Below are positions 58,356 to 64,000 of a stretch of DNA of 64,000 nt, one piece after another. The stretch's first letter is position 1. Every line of letters starts with the position of its first letter. The stretch covers positions 127,078-191,077 of the forward strand of contig CAJTPW010000004.1 in NCBI GenBank assembly GCA_910578465.1, given 5' to 3'. This DNA is from an uncultured Vampirovibrio sp. Its GTDB lineage: Bacteria; Cyanobacteriota; Vampirovibrionia; Gastranaerophilales; Gastranaerophilaceae. The notes under the pieces were generated by a model, which saw only the letters and a list, made by a program, of their open reading frames with translations, made no database searches and was not told where the DNA came from. A program made the translations under genes and the position numbers.

Positions 58356-58682
58356 CTATTTTTTATTCAAACTCTTTGTCAAATTATAGATTATTTCAAG
58401 CTTTTCGGGGTTATCGCCTATTTCTTTTATATTTTTATTTATCATATCTAAAAGTTCATCTGTTTCTTTAAGGTGGTTTGTTGCAAAAAGTTCTTCCAAT
58501 GTAATATTAAATGCGCCGAGGATTTTATCCAAAGTTTCTGCAGTTGCAAAGTTTTTACCAAGTTCAATACTGCTTAGAGCGCGCTGGGAAATATTCACCA
58601 TTTCGGAGAGCTCTTCCTGTGTGTAGCCGTTTGCTGTGCGTAACCTTTTAATTTGTTTTCCAAGTTCTTTTTTAATACTCAT
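58356..58682 (-). CDS. XRE-family regulator with C-terminal helix
   Basis: The 108-residue protein has a Cro/C1 HTH (LGKQIKRLRTANGYTQEELSEMVNISQRALSSIELGKNFATAETLDKILGAFNI) and a helical tail ending IIYNLTKSLNKK. It is a paralog of the genes at 29372 and 60029. No clear ribosome site is seen. It lies upstream of the two kinase-like genes on the same strand, 77 bases from the 58278 start, and could regulate them. Confidence 0.87.
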   Translation of the reverse strand: MSIKKELGKQIKRLRTANGYTQEELSEMVNISQRALSSIELGKNFATAETLDKILGAFNITLEELFATNHLKETDELLDMINKNIKEIGDNPEKLEIIYNLTKSLNKK

Positions 58683-58850
58683 TTTACAATTTTAATTTCT
58701 TTTTAACTTTTAATTTAGTATTTATAAGTATTTTATATTAAGTTATATGAAGCTGAAATGTATTATAAATAGTGAATATTGGTAATTCAGTATTTTAAAT
58801 TGTAAAATTTTAACAATTTCTTTAAATACGGTGTTTTTATACTTTTAAAA

Positions 58851-59450
58851 TTACCTTGAATAAATCTCTTCTTTTGTAACGGCAAGGTTGCGCTCTACAT
58901 AGTTTTGAAGATATTCTATGGCGTCTTTGGGTGAATTTGCAACATAATAAAGTTCTCTTGCCTTCTTGTTTGCAAATTTCTTTTCTATAATCTCGTCCAA
59001 AAATTCTAAAAGTTTGTCATAGAAACCGTTTGTATTTAAAAAAACGATTGCTTTTTTGTTATAGCCCAATTGTTTTTGAACAATCATTTCGCTTATTTCT
59101 TCAAGTGTTCCAAAGCCTCCGGGAAGTGCGATGACAGCGTCAGACATCTCATCCATTTTGGCTTTTCTTTCGCGCATTCCTTTTGTTGTGTAAAATTCAT
59201 CGCAATCTTTGGAGTTTTCAGCCATTTCTTTGAGCTTTTCAGGCATGATGCCTATAATTTTTCCGCCAAAAGCTTTAACGTTCTTTGCGCAAGCCCACAT
59301 AAGACCGAGAGCGCTTCCGCCATAGACCATATTATAGCCTGCACTTGCCATCATCTGACCTATAGCTTCCGCTTCTTTATAATAGCTCTCATCCAAAAAA
59401 TTGCAGGAGGATGCAAATATACATACGTTTTGGTATTTATTTTTTATCAT
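58851..59450 (-). CDS. LOG-family Rossmann-fold protein (TIGR00730 type)
   Basis: The 199-residue protein has the LOG signature: MVYGGSALGLMWACA, GIMPEKL and the PGGFGTLEEISE motif (P-G-G-x-G-T-x-x-E), with MRERKAKM before it. Family members hydrolyse nucleoside 5'-monophosphates (the plant enzyme makes free cytokinin); the bacterial substrate here is unknown. Its start overlaps the end of the 59447 gene as ATGA. Confidence 0.9.
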   Translation of the reverse strand: MIKNKYQNVCIFASSCNFLDESYYKEAEAIGQMMASAGYNMVYGGSALGLMWACAKNVKAFGGKIIGIMPEKLKEMAENSKDCDEFYTTKGMRERKAKMDEMSDAVIALPGGFGTLEEISEMIVQKQLGYNKKAIVFLNTNGFYDKLLEFLDEIIEKKFANKKARELYYVANSPKDAIEYLQNYVERNLAVTKEEIYSR

Positions 59451-59926
59451 ACTTCATTTTCCAAAAAAGTTTTAAGGTTTTCCAAAAAGTCCATAATCCC
59501 TTTTTTGTTTAAAGAACCGTCTTTATTTTGTACATCAGTGAAACAAGTCATTTTTTCCTGTTCAGCAAGAGGGAGATCTTCTAAAGCGGTATTAACAAAA
59601 AAGTCATCGCTGCTATAGGTTAATCCCATCGCATTTTGGTCTGTAAGCTTGTTGGAACAATGATTTGTATCTGCGACAAATTTTGCATCCATTATAAGGA
59701 TATCATTTTCAGGTAAACCGCTTACAATTGCCTTAACTTCAGGTGAGCTCATAAATGTATCAAATTCGATTGCAGCAGCTTTTTGTGTTTGAATTGTTTT
59801 AATTGCTTCGTTGTATGAATCAAGCATTTCCTGTTTTGTCGAACCTTTTTGCGCACCTGTGTCGGATTTTGGGTCTCTTACAAGCTTTGCACCGAATGTG
59901 TTGAATGATACAGGGTTAATATTCAT
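59447..59926 (-). CDS. Leader-motif protein of unknown function
   Basis: The 159-residue product starts MNINPVSFNTFGAKLVRD, a leader of the SFKG type, then a mixed alpha/beta body (IKTIQTQKAAAIEFDTF, LPENDILIMDAKFV, NAMGLTYSSDDFFVNT). No family recognised. It is coupled by a 4-base overlap to the LOG gene downstream. AAGGAGA precedes the ATG. Confidence 0.66.
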   Translation of the reverse strand: MNINPVSFNTFGAKLVRDPKSDTGAQKGSTKQEMLDSYNEAIKTIQTQKAAAIEFDTFMSSPEVKAIVSGLPENDILIMDAKFVADTNHCSNKLTDQNAMGLTYSSDDFFVNTALEDLPLAEQEKMTCFTDVQNKDGSLNKKGIMDFLENLKTFLENEV

Positions 59927-60028
59927 TTTCTCTCCTTTTTTGACGTGAGTCGAATGATTGTTTTAATTTAAAACATCAAAAAATAAAAATTTATTATTAA
60001 AATAATAAGTGCAACAGATTTTATTCTT

Positions 60029-60343
60029 TTATAATACCAGTGCTTTTATTATTTTATAGATATCTTCTATTCTGTCGGGGTTATTTTTTAGCAATGTGTT
60101 TATTTCATCCAAAAGATTTGCAACTTCTTTTTTATGTTCAAACTCAAATATTTCGGAAAATGATGTATCAAGAGTTTTAATAATATTTTCAAGAGTTTGA
60201 AGCGAAGGAAAGTTCCTTCCGTTTTCGATATTGCTTATAGATGCAGGTTCGACGTTTATAAGTTCTGCCAATTGTTCCTGTTTTAAATTTTTTCTCTTTC
60301 TGATTTCTCTTAAACGTTTTCCAAGCAAGATTTTTGTATCCAT
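60029..60343 (-). CDS. XRE-family regulator with C-terminal helix
   Basis: The 104-residue protein has a Cro/C1 HTH (LGKRLREIRKRKNLKQEQLAELINVEPASISNIENGRNFPSLQTLENIIKTL) and a helical tail (VANLLDEINTLLKNNPDRIEDIYKIIKALVL). It is a paralog of those at 29372 and 58356. A TATTAT lies about seven bases before its ATG and no ribosome site is seen. Upstream, GTTAAATAA and TTATTTAAC (60381-60432 region) form an inverted pair that may be an operator. Confidence 0.87.
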   Translation of the reverse strand: MDTKILLGKRLREIRKRKNLKQEQLAELINVEPASISNIENGRNFPSLQTLENIIKTLDTSFSEIFEFEHKKEVANLLDEINTLLKNNPDRIEDIYKIIKALVL

Positions 60344-60514
60344 AAATTAAATAATAAGCAATCAGGGTGTTAAATAACATAAAATGATACTTTACTTTTT
60401 ATAAAAAATTAAGTATTATTTAACTAAACAAAAGTTCAGCTTTAATTACCGACAAAAATATTATTAAAACTTTAATAATTATTTAAAAAGTAAAATTGGA
60501 GAATTTTAAAAAGT

Positions 60515-61546
60515 ATGAGAAATTTTCTTTTTGAAAAAAAGAAAGACGAAAGGTATGAAAATATTAATATTCTTGGTCTTAATTTAAAATTTAAAAGGAA
60601 AATATTCAAAAAAACAGAAAATATTAATTATTTTATCAATAAAACAGTGTTTTCTTCTTGGAAAAATGCAGGCTGCAGCGATGAATTAATGACCCTTTTA
60701 AAATTTTTGGAAACCACAAATCTTTCTTTGAACAAAGAACTGCTGTTGGTTTATACGGCTTGTCTTTTGGAAAAAGACAATAATGACGAAGCAAAAAGAG
60801 TGCTGTCTAAATATTTGATGTTGAATGGAGATATTGATCAGATTTCGCGATTTCTCCCTGTTTCCAAACTTGCCTGTGACAACGGGATACATTCAAATTT
60901 AGTAGATTACGGCGCAAGTATTTTTGAAAAGTTTGAAAATGCACATAAAGAAAAAATATTTATAAATTTTATAAAGAACAAAAAAGTTGCGATAGTGGGA
61001 AACGGCCCGCAGGAAATTGGCAAAAAAAGCGGATGTGAAATTGATTCTCATGATGTTGTTATCCGCTTTAATAAATTTAAAATTGCAGGACATGAAATTG
61101 ATTACGGAAGAAAGACCGATATTTGGTGCAGAAATTTTCAATCCGTAAATGAAAATTGGATATGTCCCGTAACAACAAAACTTGTAATATACAAAGGCGA
61201 TTACTGGCATCAGCCATTTCAGACAAAAGATTATTTTGAAAAGAATATCATTAAAGACAATGTTTTGATTGATTGTATAGGTTTTAAACAAAATGCGCTT
61301 GTGAAAAAATATTTCCCAAACCAAAATGATCCGACTTTAGGTTTTAGTATTGCACTTTGGATTTTAGATTATTTTAAAACTTTTAGAAACATTGATTTTT
61401 ACGGATTTTCTTTCCTTGAAGATACATATAAAGGCTGTCTTCATTACTTTGATGATCAGAAGAATATACAAAACCAAATTCAGGCGCTTCATCATCACAA
61501 GGAAGAAAGCATGATTTTAAAACAGCTGACAGAAAAATATAAATAG
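60515..61546 (+). CDS. GT29 (sialyltransferase-like) glycosyltransferase
   Basis: The 343-residue protein has the sialyltransferase L motif in its second half: KKVAIVGNGP...EIDSHDVVIRFN (about residues 156-186) followed by GRKTDIW. An S-motif-like DPTLGFSIALWILDYFKTFRNIDFYGFSF comes next, and GCLHYF supplies the late His. The N-terminal 155 residues are Lys/Asn-rich and helical and are not part of the enzyme fold. It probably modifies a surface glycan, but donor and acceptor are unknown. GGAGA precedes the ATG. No sialic acid synthesis genes are adjacent. Confidence 0.8.
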   Translation: MRNFLFEKKKDERYENINILGLNLKFKRKIFKKTENINYFINKTVFSSWKNAGCSDELMTLLKFLETTNLSLNKELLLVYTACLLEKDNNDEAKRVLSKYLMLNGDIDQISRFLPVSKLACDNGIHSNLVDYGASIFEKFENAHKEKIFINFIKNKKVAIVGNGPQEIGKKSGCEIDSHDVVIRFNKFKIAGHEIDYGRKTDIWCRNFQSVNENWICPVTTKLVIYKGDYWHQPFQTKDYFEKNIIKDNVLIDCIGFKQNALVKKYFPNQNDPTLGFSIALWILDYFKTFRNIDFYGFSFLEDTYKGCLHYFDDQKNIQNQIQALHHHKEESMILKQLTEKYK

Positions 61547-61633
61547 CGTATGAAGTTTATTCTACAGCTTGAAAATTTTGTGTTTTTGTAATATAAATGA
61601 CCTGTTAGTTTTATATAGAAGGAGAGACCAAAT

Positions 61634-62641
61634 ATGGCAAAGAAAGTTGCGATTAACGGTTTTGGAAGAATCGGCAGAAACACATTACGTGCTGCCATCA
61701 GAGAAGGCATTTTCGATAAAATTGATTATGTTGCAATCAATGATCCCGGTTTAACACCTGCAAACGCTGCTCATGTTTTCAAATATGACTCAGTTATGGG
61801 CAAATTCTGCGGTACAGTTGAAGTTGTTGAAGACGGTCTTGTAATCAACGGCAAGAAAATTAAATTCTTCGCTGAAAAAGACCCTGCAAATCTTCCCTGG
61901 GGTGAACTTGGTGTTGAAGTAGTTGTTGAATCAACAGGTTTCTACACAGATGCTGAAAAAGCAAAAGCTCACATCGCTGCAGGCGCTAAAAAAGTTATCA
62001 TTTCGGCTCCCGCTAAAAACGAAGACAAAACAATCGTTCTTGGCGTAAACGAAAATGAATACGATCCTGCAAAACACAACGTAATTTCAATGGCATCTTG
62101 CACAACAAACTGCTTGGCTCCCGTTGCAAAGGTTATTGCTGAAAAATTCGGCGTTGTGAAAGGTTTAATGACAACTGTTCACTCATACACAGGCGACCAG
62201 AGAATCTTAGATGCAGGTCATAAAGATCCTCGTCGTGCAAGAGCAGGTGCTTTAAACATCGTTCCTACAACTACGGGTGCTGCTAAGGCTGTTGCTTTAG
62301 TTCTTCCCGAATTAAAAGGAAAATTAAACGGCTTTGCTATGAGAGTTCCTACTCCTGACGTTTCAGTTGTAGACGTTGTATTCGAAACAGAAAAACCTGT
62401 TACGGTTGAAGCTGTAAATGCTGCTCTTAAAGCTGCAGCTGACGGCAAAGTACTTTGCTACTCTGAAGAACCGCTTGTATCTTCTGACTTCATCGGTTCA
62501 TCTCAGTCATCAACAGTTGACGCTGCATTAACAATGACAATGGGCGACAACATGGTGAAAGTAGTTTCTTGGTACGATAACGAAATGGGTTATTCAACAA
62601 GACTTGCTGAAACTACATTAATGGTAGCTTCTAAGCTATAG
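61634..62641 (+). CDS. gap: Glyceraldehyde-3-phosphate dehydrogenase
   Basis: GAPDH oxidises glyceraldehyde-3-phosphate to 1,3-bisphosphoglycerate in glycolysis. The 335-residue protein has the NAD fold INGFGRIGRNTLRAA (residues 7-21), the catalytic ASCTTNCLAP (Cys156), HSYTGDQRILD and the closing SWYDNEMGYS. Its codons favour GCT, GGT and GTT more than its neighbours, as expected of a highly expressed gene. AAGGAGAG precedes the ATG and a terminator follows. Confidence 0.97.
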   Translation: MAKKVAINGFGRIGRNTLRAAIREGIFDKIDYVAINDPGLTPANAAHVFKYDSVMGKFCGTVEVVEDGLVINGKKIKFFAEKDPANLPWGELGVEVVVESTGFYTDAEKAKAHIAAGAKKVIISAPAKNEDKTIVLGVNENEYDPAKHNVISMASCTTNCLAPVAKVIAEKFGVVKGLMTTVHSYTGDQRILDAGHKDPRRARAGALNIVPTTTGAAKAVALVLPELKGKLNGFAMRVPTPDVSVVDVVFETEKPVTVEAVNAALKAAADGKVLCYSEEPLVSSDFIGSSQSSTVDAALTMTMGDNMVKVVSWYDNEMGYSTRLAETTLMVASKL

Positions 62642-62650
62642 TTTAAATTT

Positions 62651-62681
62651 GGGGACTTCTTTTTAAAGGGGTCCCCTTTTT
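62651..62681 (+). terminator. Terminator of gap
   Basis: A 6-bp GC-rich stem GGGGAC / GTCCCC (14-base loop) is followed by T5, ten bases after the gap stop. Confidence 0.78.
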
Positions 62682-62918
62682 CAAATAAAAATGTTATACT
62701 AAAAATATGGAATTATTGCTGAATTATTTATTTGTTGTTAAATTTTTGCTGAATTAGAATTAAAGATGTATTTGTCTTGAAAAATGTCTTAAAATTTGAA
62801 AAAATATACTTATCTTGTCGGGCAACTACAAAGATTACACTAATGGGTAATATCAGAAACAAAACTTAACCTGTAGTATTGATTTAACAATAAATAAGTT
62901 CATTGAAAGGTATTTAAT

Positions 62919-63617
62919 ATGACGACAAAAACGAATAGTCAAACAAAAGTAAACCCGATAAAGGTAATCATCGTGGAAGATTACAAGCTGACACGCGTAG
63001 GGCTCAGATATGCTCTAAATGAATTTGAACATATCAATGTTATAGGTGAAGCCGAATCGGGTGAAGCCGGTCTTGAATTTATTAAAAAAGAAAAACCGGA
63101 TGTAATCTTGATGGATTTGGGGCTGCCCGGCATGAACGGGCTTGAAGCCACAATGAAAGCGAAAGAAATTCATCCTGATGTGAAGGTTATTATTTTAACA
63201 TCCCATGAAAGGGAAGAAGAAGTGCTCGCAGCACTTGGCTCAGGTGCCATTGCATATTGCCTTAAAGATATTGACCCGACAGCGCTTTCTGAAGTAATTC
63301 GCTCCGTTGCACAGGGCGCATGCTGGATTGACCCGAACGTTGCGAAGCTTGCGCTGAAACTTTTCCCGAAGCCTGAAAATGTGAAGCTTTTGAATGAGCA
63401 TGAACCGATTGATCCCAAGGGGCATTTAACGGACAGAGAAACGGAAGTTTTAAAGCTTCTTGTAAAAGGAAAAAGCAACACAGAAATTGCAAAAGAGCTT
63501 ATAGTTTCCGTGCATACGGCAAAAGCTCATGTTTGCAGCATTTTGCAAAAACTCTGCGTAGATGACCGTGTTCAGGCTGCCGTTAAGGCGATTAAAGAAG
63601 GTATCGTGCAGGGATAG
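62919..63617 (+). CDS. NarL/FixJ-family response regulator
   Basis: The 232-residue regulator has a receiver domain with VEDYKLTRVGLRYAL and the phosphorylated Asp66 in VILMDLGLPGMNG, the switch Thr in VIILTSHE and KDIDP with the conserved Lys. Its LuxR-type HTH runs LTDRETEVLKLLVKGKSNTEIAKELIVSVHTAKAHVCSILQKLCVDDRVQAAV. No kinase gene is adjacent; the orphan kinase at 12230 is a possible partner, though they lie 50 kb apart. AAAGG precedes the ATG. Confidence 0.94.
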   Translation: MTTKTNSQTKVNPIKVIIVEDYKLTRVGLRYALNEFEHINVIGEAESGEAGLEFIKKEKPDVILMDLGLPGMNGLEATMKAKEIHPDVKVIILTSHEREEEVLAALGSGAIAYCLKDIDPTALSEVIRSVAQGACWIDPNVAKLALKLFPKPENVKLLNEHEPIDPKGHLTDRETEVLKLLVKGKSNTEIAKELIVSVHTAKAHVCSILQKLCVDDRVQAAVKAIKEGIVQG

Positions 63618-63649
63618 AATAAAAGATAGAGGAAATGCTTTAAAATTAG

Positions 63650-63682
63650 AATGCCTCAGGATTTATTGCCTGAGGCATTTTT
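63650..63682 (+). terminator. Terminator of the response regulator gene
   Basis: An 11-bp stem AATGCCTCAGG / CCTGAGGCATT (8-base loop) followed by TTTTA lies 32 bases after the stop; it also separates the gene from the minus-strand pilin-like fragment. Confidence 0.85.
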
Positions 63683-63691
63683 ACATTTATC

Positions 63692-63922
63692 TTATGTTTT
63701 TATTTCAAATCCAAGGACACAGCGCACAGAGTCTGCGTTAGTATTTGTGTTAGGGCCGATATCAAAGGACCCTTGGTTTAATTGTCCTCTGGAATATTTG
63801 GCCCCGTCAGGCGTACTCGACCATACGACGCTCGGGTTGCAGTTGTTATTGTAGGAGCCCGGGCAGCCGTCCGCAGCTCTGGTGGGGTGTAAATTTATGC
63901 CACCGTAATATCGAACAGCACT
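63692..63922 (-). pseudogene. C-terminal fragment of a pilin-like / FISUMP-type surface protein
   Basis: The minus strand encodes about 76 residues ending ADSVRCVLGFEIKT, with INLHPTRAADGCPGSYNNNC and VVWSSTPDGAKYS. The WSSTPDG ... SVRCV pattern resembles the C-terminal domain of prepilin-like or Fibrobacter-type paralogous surface proteins. There is no start codon in the frame, and an in-frame TAG at 63923-63925 coincides exactly with the start of the dispersed repeat. It appears to be a 3' remnant cut off from its upstream part. The family call is tentative. Confidence 0.55.
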
Positions 63923-63924
63923 CT

Positions 63925-63988
63925 AACCAATGAACACTTAAATCCTGAAATGGAGAGGGTTTTGGTTGAAGGGACCGTAAAAGAGGCT
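63925..63988 (+). repeat. Dispersed 64-base repeat, copy 2
   Basis: It is identical to 30034-30097 except for one base (GGGTT instead of GGGCT). It starts where the pilin-like frame ends. Sequence after 63988 no longer matches copy 1. Confidence 0.85.
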
Positions 63989-64000
63989 CGTGTAGGGACT

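Overview
The window is AT-rich, single-chromosome-style bacterial DNA with dense, mostly operonic coding and no rRNA, CRISPR array or intact insertion sequence. It looks like a gut-type, non-photosynthetic relative of cyanobacteria (Gastranaerophilales / Melainabacteria). The reasons are a YvcK with an added N-terminal membrane pair, a GH57 branching enzyme, a flagellar-type export gate in a low-GC Gram-negative-type genome (lipid-A/O-antigen-like genes), and a striking set of small proteins starting with Asn/Ile-rich leaders that carry an 'SFKG/SFTG/NFKG'-like motif. The taxonomic call is inference; no marker rRNA is present.

Layout. 1-3232 (minus): panC (cut by the edge), panB, yvcK, and a lone LamB/YcsF protein. 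3410-9832: uracil phosphoribosyltransferase, an SFKG-tagged amidohydrolase, GH57 branching enzyme, Era, and a large secreted/membrane protein. 9833-12230: an intergenic stretch with decayed repeats, a sodium symporter, and smpB, which is divergent from an orphan sensor kinase. 14149-17199: small leader-motif and hypothetical genes. 17241-21502 (minus): a type III/flagellar export-gate operon (FliM/N-like, FliO, FliP, a long FliQ, an unknown membrane protein, FliR). 21641-25078: ADP-forming acyl-CoA synthetase, a radical SAM protein, a small leader-motif protein. 25533-29710: glycosyltransferase, C_GCAxxG_C_C protein, a TPR operon with a possible -1 frameshift, and XRE regulators. 29711-30267: dispersed-repeat DNA. 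30268-34605 (minus): HEAT protein-efp-accB-accC-cca operon. 34900-45102: CBS/CNNM transporter, prmC, ispF, HAD phosphatase, glutamate synthase small subunit, a degenerate amidohydrolase, and an HxlR/flavodoxin pair. 45109-48138 (minus): envelope polysaccharide operon. 48259-55055: leader-motif protein, GNAT, MutS2, and a helicase-nuclease. 55335-55719: two tRNA-Gly genes with an att-like duplication. 55774-60343 (minus): two kinase-like leader-motif proteins, LOG protein and XRE regulators. 60515-63617: a sialyltransferase-like GT29, GAPDH and a NarL-type regulator. The right edge carries a truncated pilin-like gene abutting a dispersed repeat.

The most notable material is (i) about ten proteins sharing the N-terminal leader motif, two of them protein-kinase-like, in the same window as a complete export-gate cassette; (ii) a C9 homopolymer in one kinase-like gene, a candidate phase-variation switch; (iii) a slippery heptamer plus hairpins at the junction of two reading frames; and (iv) a two-copy, MITE-like element with terminal inverted repeats. 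Several genes have a -10 box six bases before the ATG, so leaderless transcription appears common. All functional links between these items are inference from sequence.
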